Assembly (NCBI RefSeq): GCF_036373705.1
Contig: NC_089867.1
Location: 15,415,501 to 15,479,500, forward strand
Reading direction: 5' to 3'
Length of the DNA: 64,000 nucleotides
From: Amia ocellicauda
Taxonomy: Eukaryota > Chordata > Actinopteri > Amiiformes > Amiidae
Part shown: piece by piece, positions 50,301 through 62,000 of the stretch
Position numbering within the stretch: position 1 is the first letter of the stretch
Layout of the letters: each line of letters opens with the position of its first letter
The notes under the pieces: generated by a model
What the model was told of the DNA's origin: nothing
The model's database searches: none
Seen by the model: only the letters and a program-made list of their open reading frames with translations
Program-made: the position numbers and the translations under genes

Positions 50301-53300
50301 CACTGAAACCTGAAATGGGGAAAGGGGTGTGTGAGGAGGCAGGGTATTTTTAGGTTTCAAGTGATGTGTTTTTAATTTGCTTTTTAACCAGTGTCTGAAC
50401 CTTAAGCACATGTTATGGAGTGGCTATGGGTATGAATATGTAATAAATGTTTGGTAATAAACTGGAAGTAACTGTGGCATGCTGACAGATTCCAACTCTA
50501 CTCTTTAACCAATGCTGTCACTCTTTCTATAGGCTTTTAATGGGTAATGATGCTGGCATCCACAAGTGAACGCCAATATTAATATTACCTGGGAGACAGG
50601 GCTTATTACAACTTGAATTTTCTGCTACAGGAACACAAAGAAAATCCTACAGAACCCATTCCTGTGGCTGTCTCTCCTATGCACTGATATAAGACTAGAC
50701 TTCACTAATTGTTTGCAATCAAACTTAATATTTACTTGTACATGTTAAGTAAATGTAATTCTATGCTGCACACAGTGTTCTCTCATCCAATGCTTTTACT
50801 GTAATGTTTTCACATCTGCGTCAGTTTTCTTAATGGGAACGAGGATGTTGTCTTGTCATGAGTCATCGAGCTGCCTGTGCTGCTTCTCTTAACAAGATCT
50901 TGTGCAACATGCTCACAGAAAGTTCTCACATAAGAGAGGCAGAACTTTGTAATAGCTCCCACCACCCACTAGATCATTTTGTTTGCGTTTGAAGTATCCA
51001 TATAGGCCTCACCGCCTCTTCATGTCAATACTGTAAGAAATGCATTTTGCGGGGGGTGCTACAGCATCACTGTGGCATCTGTTGAAAAGTAGCTGCTGCA
51101 CTACATGTGACAAAAGCCCACATACAAGAGATTTCCTCTCCAGAGCTCTCCAGAGTCGTTCTTAACACCTTATTGGTGGAGAGAAAACACATCTCAAACA
51201 TGTCACCAACATTCAGTTAGTTTTCAAAGAAGTAACACTAGTGAGGATGGAGATGAGGATGAGGCCTTACCTCTAGAGAGCTCATGGACAGTGTAGAGAC
51301 AGTCTCGCTCTTGGACATCATGCCTGAGTTCCCTGAATCCCCGGCATCGCACAGGCTGTTGGTCATCTGTGATTCACTAGAGACGTTTTGCAGGTTCTGG
51401 ACAGGGGAGTCCCTCTCGGAGCAGGACACGCTGACCCGGTCCGCAGGCAGGGTCTTCAGACTGAATCCAGGAACTGGCTCTCCTGCTGGGGTGGTGAGGT
51501 GGATGAGTCGGGTCTGGGGCAGCTGCTCGATGCTGATGTTGTACTTGGCCTGGTCGTCCTTGGGCTTGGCACGCAGGGTGGAGGTGTTGTTGGGCAGCAA
51601 CACGTAGCTGCTGCCATCGGGGGCGCTGCTTTCGCTCTGTGTGCGGGTCAGATCAGCGTCCAGCTGCTTGAACAGCTCTCCATCACAGATGTAGATGGAT
51701 TTACTGCTGGGCAGCTCCCCACCACCACTCTTGTCCCTCTTCAGCGTCAGGGTGTGGCTGGCATAGTCCGCCACGTTCTGCAGGTGAAGTTTGGTCATGC
51801 TGGCTGGCAGCGTGTTGAAGTTGGAGCCCTTCTGCAGGGTGAGCTGTTGGGGCGCCATCTTCTCGTCTCCCTGCAGTGACGAGCGCTTGAGGGTGCCTAG
51901 GATGGAGTTCGACCGGCATGAGAGGATGTCCTTGTTTAGAACTGGTAAGAGTGAGACACCCAGTAAGGGGTCAGGGGTCAGGGGTCAGGACCACTCAGCC
52001 ATACTGACCGCTGAGGGCCACAACACTGCAGGACAACAGCATTGTAGCTCTCAGCAGTGGACTTCTGGCTGAGATTCTCAAAGGGTCTGTTAACTTCTTG
52101 AAACAGTGGGAAGAGCCACTTAGGTAACTGACCACAGTAGAAGTTTAGTTCTGTGAGCCCAATTATAGATCTGTTTGTCTTTCCACTGCTTCAGATACTA
52201 TCACTGAATTTAAATCAATGATGAACTGAATAGTTTTCAAGAAGGTACTTTGGGGGAGGGTGGGGGGTTATCAATGAGTCAGGGAAAAATACATTTTTTC
52301 TGGGATAATGTGCTGTTCTACTTTGTTCTTGTTAAAACCATAGACACATTTTCACAGTGGCCAACAGACATGGCTGTGTTTGTTTTCAATATGTTTCTGT
52401 TATCAAGACTAAGATACTAATCTAATATCTAATTTTGAAAGATACCAAATCACTTATTAGAGGATGTGAGCAATTTAATGAAATAAACCTGTGTCCCAGT
52501 AATCTCTCAATGTCATATGTAGAGCATATATCATAGTTCCTGGGTAACTCTCACCCTTCAGTCCTTGTAATATTAATAGAGCACATTGTAACATAATCTA
52601 TTTATACCCTATATAGAGTTTTGGCTTCCAATCTTTGTACCAGTGAAAAAGTAGATAGATACTTTCAATGGAAGCTGATTCTGAAGGATGAAATGTCTGA
52701 GACGTGTGCTTTGTCTGGGGTAACTGTAGAACGAGGTCAAAGTGCAGAAATGCAAAGGGCTGAGACGTGTATGGGATAAAAAACGATAAAACAGAGGCCA
52801 TATGGAAATGATGAGAAACTCACCTGATCTGCAAGCCATGTCTACGTCTTTTTCAAAATCCGTCTGTGAAGATAAAACAATGAAGATTTCTTAGTACTGT
52901 TGCCTAAATAGCCATCCTATACATTTATTTCAATTTATGATACTTCACTTTCACTCCTTCCAGTAAAACCAGCAGACATCGACCCTATAATAGTTGTCAC
53001 CCACCCAGGATTGTGGCTCTGCTGCCACCCCACTCCCTGCTTATCCTCTAATCCAGCTGAAGTCCTGTCCTACCATGAGCTGAGCATGTCCATTCTGGAA
53101 AGATCCCCCGGAGTCTCCGTTGCCCTCCTCCTGACGGTCCACCGCTCGGCATTTCACAGCATCCTGCACCTATACCACAAATGATGGCATTACACGCCGT
53201 ACAGCCACAGAACACATACCGTATCTCTCTCTCTGTATCTGTGCAGTAGATCTCTGTTCAGGGAGCGTACCTCTCTCCGCAGAATGCAGTGCACCATTAC

Positions 53301-53442
53301 GATGACAAAGCCCTCCAGGGAGTCGAACACGGCGAAGAGGATCTGGAAGAGGGCGGAGCGGCGGTCGGTGATGGCAAGGACTGCTGACATCCAGGTCAGA
53401 GCCAGCAGGGGCAGAACCACACAGGAGCTCCACAGCGATGCC
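44173..53442 (-). CDS. ADGRB1: Adhesion G protein-coupled receptor B1 (BAI1), 3' portion
   Basis: Seven phase-consistent exons: 53442-53271, 53163-53074, 52863-52824, 51941-51271, 46058-46023, 45595-45491, 45195-45142, plus terminal exon 44367-44173 (eight in all). They encode TM6 and TM7 and the full cytoplasmic tail. In mammals BAI1 is a brain receptor for phosphatidylserine and a synaptic organiser; its tail binds ELMO/Dock180 and MAGI-type PDZ proteins. Visible here are the RKR helix ([18 protein letters not shown]) for ELMO and the C-terminal QTEV PDZ ligand. Paralogue choice rests on CRSVLNKD, QTRLIHL and [15 protein letters not shown], which match BAI1 rather than BAI2 or BAI3. The N-terminal repeats, GAIN domain and TM1-5 lie beyond 64000. 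Confidence 0.92.
45142..45195 (-). CDS. ADGRB1: ADGRB1 54-bp exon, ADGRB2-like
   Basis: Encodes [18 protein letters not shown] in phase 0, between TTCCTCACAG and AGT|GTGAGT. As I recall it, the canonical human BAI1 protein has no such block, but BAI2 has KRWSVSSGG at the corresponding place. It may be an ancestral, possibly alternative exon. Confidence 0.8.
45491..45595 (-). CDS. ADGRB1: ADGRB1 exon with the ELMO-binding RKR helix
   Basis: Encodes [35 protein letters not shown], ending AAA|GTACGC. The RKR triplet within an amphipathic helix is the ELMO1/Dock180 docking site known in mammalian BAI1, and it is preserved. Confidence 0.93.
46023..46058 (-). CDS. ADGRB1: ADGRB1 36-bp microexon
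   Basis: Encodes [12 protein letters not shown] exactly, between TTTCTTCCAG and GAG|GTAATT. It is phase 0 and separated from the upstream exon by a 5.2-kb intron. Its length (12 codons) would allow clean skipping. Confidence 0.93.
46453..46466 (-). promoter_or_regulatory. CTCF-like core, one mismatch
   Basis: The minus strand reads CCACTGGGTGGCGC, one mismatch from the CTCF core CCASYAGRKGGCRS. Confidence 0.35.
47397..47410 (+). promoter_or_regulatory. CTCF core motif
   Basis: CCAGTAGGGGGCAG matches the CTCF core consensus CCASYAGRKGGCRS at every position. Occupancy is unknown. Confidence 0.5.
51271..51941 (-). CDS. ADGRB1: ADGRB1 large tail exon, 671 bp
   Basis: Begins [20 protein letters not shown] and ends [13 protein letters not shown] before GTAAGG. 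It includes [39 protein letters not shown] and [18 protein letters not shown]. In human BAI1 the segment after RLIHL carries a long proline-rich tract that binds SH3/WW partners such as BAIAP2. Here that region is Ser/Asn/Gln-rich with no polyproline run. Confidence 0.94.
52824..52863 (-). CDS. ADGRB1: ADGRB1 40-bp microexon
   Basis: Encodes [13 protein letters not shown] plus one base, after a TTATCTTCACAG acceptor and before GTGAGT. Skipping it would shift the frame, so it is presumably constitutive. Confidence 0.93.
53074..53163 (-). CDS. ADGRB1: ADGRB1 tail exon, 90 bp
   Basis: Encodes [20 protein letters not shown] and FQNGHAQLM in phase 0, between a TAGGTGCAG acceptor and an ATG|GTAGGA donor. 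It is the juxtamembrane cytoplasmic segment, almost unchanged from mammals. Confidence 0.95.
53271..53442 (-). CDS. ADGRB1: ADGRB1 exon: TM6, TM7 and start of the tail
   Basis: Follows a TGTCCTGCAG acceptor and ends GAGAGAG|GTACGC. TM6 is [20 protein letters not shown] and TM7 lies in [20 protein letters not shown], followed by HCILRRE. It is nearly identical to mammalian BAI1. The preceding exon (third intracellular loop) is not in the window. Confidence 0.95.
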
Positions 53443-54199
53443 CTGCAGGACAGACAGGGAAGTGCAGCTCGGTCAGGCTGGGCAACACAGCGCCAGGGCA
53501 ACAACTCAAGCAGGGCAAGGCTACACTCCTCTCTACCCAGGACACATGCGCAGGGGCTCGGGGGGAGCACTTTAGTGTGGCAGTCTTCCAGCTTTGTAAT
53601 GCAAGCTGGCATACATCTGCAATTACAGCAGGGGGAGGGCGGGGCACTAAAAAAACAATTGCCTCTGTGAGAAACAGGACAAGTTAGAAGGCAAATAATG
53701 TTTCTCTCTCCTCTTAAGGAAAATTCAGTCACAGTCCAAATTAATCAATAATTGAATACATTGTTCAATATTACACTGATATGGGAATAAAATACGTGGA
53801 TATTAATTTAATCAATGTAATTTTGATATATACATAACACATTAAGTCTCAGAAGTTAATTAAGAAATTGACACTTATACGGCTAATCTGAAGCTAAATT
53901 GATATGGTACTATTTATAAGAAGGTGCTTATTATAACAATAAACAGGCCAAAAGCCAACTAAGACTACTACTAATGCCACATTGTGTAGGATTGCCCTTT
54001 TTGCTTCAACTTTTAAACACACAGAAACAAAATCAAACAAAAACAAATAATAACAACAGCGACATCAAAAGAAGAGCTCAGAGATGCAGCAGAGGTGTGA
54101 GAAAACAAAAAGCCAACAGAAAGGTGAAGACAGAGCAATGATTGTTGGGGGTTTCTTCTGTGAGACAGGATAATTCTACAGGACAGCCCTCAGATGCAG

Positions 54200-54200
<1 letters not shown>

Positions 54201-54243
<43 letters not shown>
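54201..54243. repeat. (CT)n microsatellite
   Basis: About 21 CT dinucleotides in the ADGRB1 intron. Confidence 0.95.
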
Positions 54244-54245
<2 letters not shown>

Positions 54246-57200
54246 GACAGTGGGGATGCTCAGCACTGATCGTGTGCAAAAGCCCGACAACAGACTTTTC
54301 TTTCTGGCTGACCTCTCTATTCTGTTAGTCCTCAGCCCGCGATTATGCTCCACCAGATCCTAATCACTTTGCACTCTTGTATTTCTGATCAAAACCTCTT
54401 CCTTAGTATACTTTGAAACTGCTTTAAGAACACAAGCTCTTCTTTAATTTAATTCATCCTTCCTAGTTCACTTCTCATTTAATGCCAACCTACTTCCATA
54501 CTGACATTTTAAATTCAAACTAAATCCTCCCCCTATTGTTGAGTTTTCTATTCAGTTCTCTCCTAGCTCTCAGACACACTTAATTTAGTACCCATTAAAC
54601 AATACAGAATGAATCTTAAGAATTTGTAACCCCACTCGTGATTTCCTCTATAGTAGAAAACAAAAACAAAACAAGAAGATATATTTTTGCAGGTTTTCCT
54701 TTTTTTTCCAGTCAACTTTGGGTTTATGAAAATTGTGCAATCTGTGATGTCATTCTGCTGGGGATACCTGACTTCAGCTTGAATCCGATCAAAGTCCTAT
54801 AAGCATGAACTGCGATGAATTGCAAGCCTCCTGCCTGAATATTTACTCAACTACCCCAAAGCTGACAATTCCTCAAATTTAAAAATTAATTGCAGATTCT
54901 GCATTATAAATGCTGAAGGAAATATGGTTTATTTAGAAGCTAATTATCCAGTCAGTCAGGTTGAGATTAAAATCTGTTTTACAAGGGAGACCAGGCACAG
55001 AGGGTGGTTGGACAAAATGAAATCTATTACATTTACAGCGACAATAAATTACTGCAAACGGCGAGGCACGGTTTACTAATCCCGAAAGGACAGATTTTTT
55101 ACGATGGTGAACTATGAGGTATTATTTTAACAAGCGTTTAATAGCCTCCACTCAAACCGCACAGCTATCAAAAAGCACTGCGTTAAAGAGAGGGTTGTGA
55201 AGGTTAAACTGATCTGTGCTTTACACAACAAGAGCACAATCAGTTGTTTGTAAATGTAAGTATTATTTTTTGATTGTTCTTTTGCACTGTTTTGAGTGTA
55301 TCATGTGCGGCACTTTGAAATTGGACGGATCTTCAATGTGGCTGCTAAGTGCAACTCCGACTCGAAAGACTCTGCTCTCTCAGTGCCCTTTGACCCTGTA
55401 TTAGATTTGAACAAATTGGATTGTAGTTTTGTAATGTTGACTGGTGCCCACTGGGAGATGACCGGACAGCACTAAACCTGATCTAATTTGAGACCGATCT
55501 GAACCAATAACACGAGAGGTAAAATTATTAAAACAAACCCCCCCCCCCCAAAAAAAAATCAAATGCACATAATGGCCTGTGCTGTTTCACCAACCGAAGC
55601 CAACATGACAATAAAACGAGAGTAACTGGTTTCAATTGAATTTAGTGTTTTTCCACTGGCTTGGACCTCACAGTGTAACAGCAAAGACCTCTGCCTTCGT
55701 CTGAACTTTAGGCGTGTCACGCCATTTTGATGTTAAAAAAAGGACAGATGACTTCTTTATGAGCTGTATAGACGAATACACATAATTTTGCTGCTGACAG
55801 GAATCAGATAGGAAGCTGTCCTTTTAACAGCAGAGAGCATAATCAATCTGAGCTTAATATCACTGGATACGAAAAACAGCTACACTTGTAAACGGGACGG
55901 GCAACGATCACAGACCTTGTCGGATTTATTATAATAATTTACCAGCAGAGTGTTGGCAATAGCCCAATCAGTAATGTCATTAATCTGAATTATTCCATTA
56001 ATTATATATTAACAAGGGAGGGGCAGGGGGGTATTTTAGGTTACTTTCCATTCCAGCAATTATGAAGAATAAATTAATAAACAAATTGTTCGGGGAAGGC
56101 ATTATTACTAAAATGCATGCCAAACACTGCATTACTAAGCATAAAATTGTTGAGTATAAGCATATAATCTTTCCAAAAAATGTTCAGTGCATGTGGGCTG
56201 GGATTTGGTCACCACCATGTGTTTGTATTTACATCAAGTGGGCACTATCATGTGGGGAAACTACTTTGAAGAAAATGATGTTCACCAAATGAAAACATTT
56301 AATCAGTGCTGGATTCCGAGCTATTTATTTATTTTCCAAATATACAGATTTGTTAATTACTGGTTGTTCTGTAAACTCCCAAACTCGTCTATCAGTCTAG
56401 AATCGAAACTATGTTTGTGTATAAACTGGAGATGTACAGCATTTTTTCTATCGCCTACCTATCCACGCTGGACAACTGCTCTCTGATCACTAATGAATGG
56501 CCTCCCCTTCCCGTGCACTGTGGCCTGCAAATCTTCTAAGGACTGATGGACAGCTTTATGACTGGAATAAATCGTGCATATGCTATTTAGTGGGCTTTGA
56601 TAGAAGAGCCTTTTCTTTTTATTGATGCACACAATGTGAATTTCACTTTTTAATAAACAGAAAACAAATCTGACTCAAAGTGAATTAAAACCCCTCTAAT
56701 TGATTTATTTTGATATATTTTTTGTGGCGGCTGCAGTGCAGTGCAATTGTGACATCACCGGCAGGGAGTTAACGGCTCCTGCACTGGTAACTGCATTGTT
56801 TAATTATCTTGATATCAGTTTTTATGAATCATTAGACCATAAAAACCTGGAAAATTAGACTATAAAAGTAATTTACTGGGTCTCCTCTTGGCCACATAGT
56901 CTCCTCTCATCGCTGCACAATATGAGCAGAGAGAGACCTGAGGACGAGGGTGGCGACAGTGTTTGAAGAGAACAGATATCCATTCTCATCCACATCCAGA
57001 CTGAACTCTTATATAGGGCATTAGCTTCCTAATACCGGAGACATTTCAACAATTACCGCTCCCGCATGGCTGGCCCTCGTTATCCGCTGCAGTCTCCAGC
57101 GTTTAATTTCACACTGTCTTTGGCCCCGAGTAGTAAACCGTGGCGGTGACAGGTGAATGATAGTTAAATATTTCCTCTTAAAGGTCCTCTATTCACTATC

Positions 57201-58932
57201 AGAGACCACGCGTCGTTTCCGTTACTAAATCAAAGAATTTATGGATCTAATAAAACAGAATGTGTCTGGCCATTGTTCTTCTGGGTTTTTATAATGGCAG
57301 CAGAAATGTGGAAGCTGCAGCAAAGGAGCTCGCCAGCATTCCCAGGTCAGAGCACCAATGGGAAACTGGTCCCATTGATTTGAGGAGAAGCAGAGGCTCT
57401 TGCACAGCGGAGTTTAGACAACCACAATGTACCCGCGGCCAGATTGTGTGTGTTACACAGTAGGTCTGAGAGTCTTCTCCAGCCCAGGACAGGCAGGGAC
57501 AGTGAGAAAGCAGGAGCCAAAGGCAAATCTGATTATCAGGAGTGCACATGTTCAAGCTGTGTCCCTCAGTGGGTACAGCCTGCTCCCGACCGCACTGTCC
57601 AGAAAGGCATGGGTGGCCTTGGCACACACTGCTCTGCAGATGAAGTACCTCTGCATGTACCACAGTAAAGGGGCACCTCAGAGCGTACCATCAGCGCTGC
57701 CCGTCTAAAACCTACGGTGAGTATGTAGAACTTGTTTGGCCAATACAATAGCCAGTTTGATACAATGTTGATACAACACTGAGGCCAGAGAAAATATAAA
57801 TCCGCTATTTTGGGCACTGTATGAATCCACTCTAACACATATAGGAACAGGTATAGGTTTTCCATTTGGATACGCAATTTAAAGTGGGGGCATAAGACGA
57901 ATACTGGAAAACAACAACAAAAAGGAACATGATGGAGAAATCTCTATGTATAGTTCATACACAGCTCTATCAGCGGTGAGCTCTTGACCCTCAGAGCTAA
58001 GTTTAGACCCACAAGAGTTGGAGTAAAACAAAAATCTCCTTCTAGTCTTGGTTTCTGAGAGGAGTGAGGATTGAAATGTGCTTTATAATACTGAGGTATT
58101 GATTTTTAAGTGTACGTTAATTGTACTTTGCAGCGGAAGGGAAGAGGTAGGTGTTTTTTGATCAGGTGACATTTGGCTAGTTGAATAACTGAAATCTGTA
58201 ATTTCAGAATGTCCTCTTCTGAATTCTCATGGAAACGATAACAGTATACAGGATGTGTATGGCATCCAGAGACTGAATGCCCATCTGTCACTCTTCTAGT
58301 CTGTCCTTGAATAGCCATGAGAGCCCAAGGGACCCTTCTCCTCTACAGCTATGCACTGCCACCTGTGCCTCATCTTAACACCATGGACCGGCCTCTACAG
58401 GGTATACATTTGCATTGACACTAGCTCTCAAACATGGATGTGTCCCCACAGTGATTTGTTTCACTCCTTGCCTACAGACAAGACCAGTGCCCTGCCCATA
58501 ATGGCACAGCTGAGGGAAAGACTGCCCTCTCTGCTTTGCTATGATATGCTATGACCCCTCTGCACAGTCCTGGACCCCCCGTGGACCCCAGCGCAGCACT
58601 GCTCCCTACCAGGGGACTCACACAGGAATGCAAGAAGCATGCAAACTCAATCAGCTTTCCTGTACAAACATCCTCAATCCAAAACAAACCAAAAGGATAT
58701 GTTCAACCCTGTAGGCCCTGTATGACCAGCCCTGCAGGTAGGCTGCCACAGAAAGGGCTATAACATTCAAAAAGGTCTTCAGCAGATGATGAAGCCCCTT
58801 CATTATTTATTTATTTCACAGCCATTTAGCTGTAGTGTCATACAGGGACAGCTTGAACAGTATCCACTTTTGCAATGTTGATACTTCCTACTGGTACTTA
58901 AAGCCTTGCAGAGAAGCACAACGGGAGTGTGT

Positions 58933-58945
58933 GGGGGGGGGGGGG
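58933..58945. repeat. Poly(G) run
   Basis: Thirteen consecutive G residues, preceded by GTGTGT. Confidence 0.85.
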
Positions 58946-59055
58946 AATCAAATCAAATCAAACAGAGATTAAAAATGAAAGGGGAAAAGTAATAATAATA
59001 TTATTAAAAAATTACCAAAAAAGTGAAGAAGAAAAAAAGACAAAGAAAGTTATTC

Positions 59056-59076
59056 AAAAAAAAAAAAAAAAAAAAA
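59056..59076. repeat. Poly(A) run
   Basis: About 21 consecutive A residues in an A-rich context. Whether it is a retroposon tail cannot be told. Confidence 0.85.
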
Positions 59077-62000
59077 GTTAAAATAATCAGAAAAACAGTT
59101 TTGAAATAATTAGCGGGACTAACATGGCATTACTGGTGGCTGTGGTGGAAACGTCAGCCGACGAGATAACTCCGCACTTGGCACATTTGAGCGTCATACT
59201 GTACAGAGGCACTGTCATCTGACTGCAATTCAAATCAACACACTGAAACACACAGAGCCAGCCACGAAACACAGCGGCTGCAGTATCCCCTTTCCTACAG
59301 AGGGTCCTCATTCAGGGTGGGGGGCGGGACACGGAGGGGAGCTGGCGGAGTGGGGGCAGGGTGTGGCAGTGCGAGGGAGGCGGGGGGTTGGAGGTAAGGT
59401 GGACTAGCAGGAGGCAGGCATTGCATTGCTTTGGGGAGCAGTGGTGTATCGATCTGAGCTCATATTTAATCGCACGCCCATGTGGAGAACCACGGGAGGG
59501 TGGGCTGCCAGCACAGGAACTGGTGGACAAGCTATTGCTCTGGTCAGAGACCGGTCGGACTGAAACCGGGTCAGGCTGCAGAACTGCCCTGGGGAGCTGA
59601 GTTATCTACAGAAGGGATCGCTGGACAGATAATTGTATTTATCCTGGATTTTGTTTGCTATATATATTTCTGTTTGATTTTGTTTGTTTGAATACTCAAG
59701 TTCAATTAGCAGGGGTCAATTCAGAGGGAGAATTTAAAATGTCAGCTGCGTTAAAAATGAAAAACAAAACAAAAAATTAAAATAAAGTTAGCTGATTTTA
59801 TTGATTTATTTTTATTTTTCAATTTTTAATTATAAGCTCATTGTTTTCACTATTTTGGTACATTGTTTAAATGACTCTTTTGTAGTTGAGGTCTTTTTGA
59901 TAAAATACTCTAATATGTTCCAAGCATAACAAAGAGGTCTGCACTCGTTCCAATAAACCCTATTGTACTAAATTAGTTACCTCCATTAGTTTTTCTAGCC
60001 TGCCTCATTAAATACAATGAAGACCCAACACTCGTGATACTGTTCAATGTCTCTGTTCGTTTCCTCAGCGTCTTCTCTGAACATTTAACACCAAAATAAT
60101 TTCAATTATAACGTTTTTTCTCAAAGTACATTAATTCAATGCATTTAATAAATGTGTTAGAGATCTAAAAAGAGGAACAATCTTGGAGTAATTAATCTGT
60201 AATGTAAACACCTACACTGCAGATATAATGAGAAATATTTTGTGTAATTCAGATGTTTTCCAAGCATTGTTTGATTCATAATGTGATTCGCCAAAATGTC
60301 TTGACAATTCTTTAGGACTTTGTATGTTTTATTGTTGTCTTAATGATATAATTTAAAAGTTTGTGTTTACTTTCCTGTAAATATTATCTACTTATTATCT
60401 ACTAAAAGTGTACTGTACGATTTGCTGTATAGGTGTCATTGGTAGCATACATAAAGTAGATAAACTCATCTATAAGACATTCACAAAATAACGGGAAGTG
60501 ACCAAGCCACAAACACGATTCCCTTCCCGAGGACTTGCCCCTGAGGAGTGCTGGTTGTTGTGGGAACTGGATCCATTCTTGGATAAGGCTGTCCTGGACT
60601 GTCCTGCCATTCCAGATTCAAAAAATCATCTTTGATCCTTTTCTCATAGTGGTTATTTCTCAGATGGTGGTGCTCACACCATGTCAGTGATACGATTCAG
60701 ACTGAATGTGCCAGTCATCCCAAGGGGTGTTGACATTGCTGCACTGCCCAAGCAGGGTGTCTCCTAACATTGTCTGTGGTCTGGTATTAACGTCACGTAC
60801 AAGAGGCCACACTAAATTAAAATAGTAAATTATGTTGTCTCGGTCTATTTTTAAACATACAAATGTCCCTGATAATGTCCTTATTACTTAATCAACACCT
60901 AATCTGTATCAGAGGCATTACATTGAAAGCTAAGAGTGTTTACTCAAGGACTGCTGAATGCTGCGGTGCGTCAGTCAGCTTCTGTAATTGAAATGGGTAA
61001 TATATTTACTAAAGCGTTGGCATGAAGAACAAATGTCCAACTTCTGCCAACAGAATGGCAGCAAAGTCATGTAACCAACCTATTCTACACAGTGATGGAA
61101 CGCAGTAGTATGACTCTCCATAATGCATTTAAATTGTACCTACTATGCTATTACATATGTAATTACATGTTATTACACACATACATAATGCATTAATGTG
61201 TAAAATATGATACACAGCTGTTACATTTGGCAATACTTTGTATCACGGTGTATAATCACATTATGCACATTGTATGTCTATTCAACAGCACGGAAAGGCA
61301 AATTATTACTTTGGTTGTGCAAATTGTAAGTTGTAAAGTCACTGTAAAAAGTGACTCCTACAGTAGCACTACAACAAGCACAGCAGTGAACACAATCCAT
61401 GACAACTGTTAAGATTAATTTAGTCTGTTTCTAGATAATGTCAAGTGTCTGGGCAGGTCATCTGTCTGGAAAGAGTACTCCTCTTTCTGCTGTTGATCAA
61501 CCTGGTCCTGAAGGACTAGGCTCTGGCTGGTATTCTGCACAAGCTCTTATCTAGTTTGCCAAAGCCGCGATTGGCAAATCTGAACCAATTAAAATCATTC
61601 AGCAACTAAGGATGCAAGGAGACCTACAAAACCTGACAGAAAACAGTTCCTGGGTTGCTTACCAATGCTGCAAAAGGCTGATTCATTATCTAATAATCTT
61701 AAAAATAGATATTGTAATGCTGCTGGGCCCTTATCTAATATATATTAAAATGTCAAATATACAATGCAAAGTGGAAATCTTGCTTGTTTGTATCTACAGT
61801 GAGGAGAACCCACTGTTTTATCTTTAATGAAGCACCCTTTCAGAAGTCCTCTTCTGTCTTGGAGCATTAATTGCAGTGCCCCTTTAAATTGTAAGTACTG
61901 CTTAATTTTCTTCTCTCAATTAAGAGTTTAAGCACCCGGGATCATTATTTCCAGGCTTGATTTCATAATTCTGTTTTTTTAATGTCTTTGCTGAACAGCT

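Larger units (their letters stand above)
46059..51270 (-). other. ADGRB1: 5.2-kb ADGRB1 intron
   Basis: No further exon recognised. Contains CTCF-like motifs and a pyrimidine-rich tract (about 48850-48990). Short open frames on both strands have no recognised domain. Confidence 0.6.

Noticed and set aside
53190..53732. 180-codon minus-strand frame as one protein
   Set aside because: Only 53271-53442 is coding (ADGRB1 TM6-TM7). The rest is intron on both sides.
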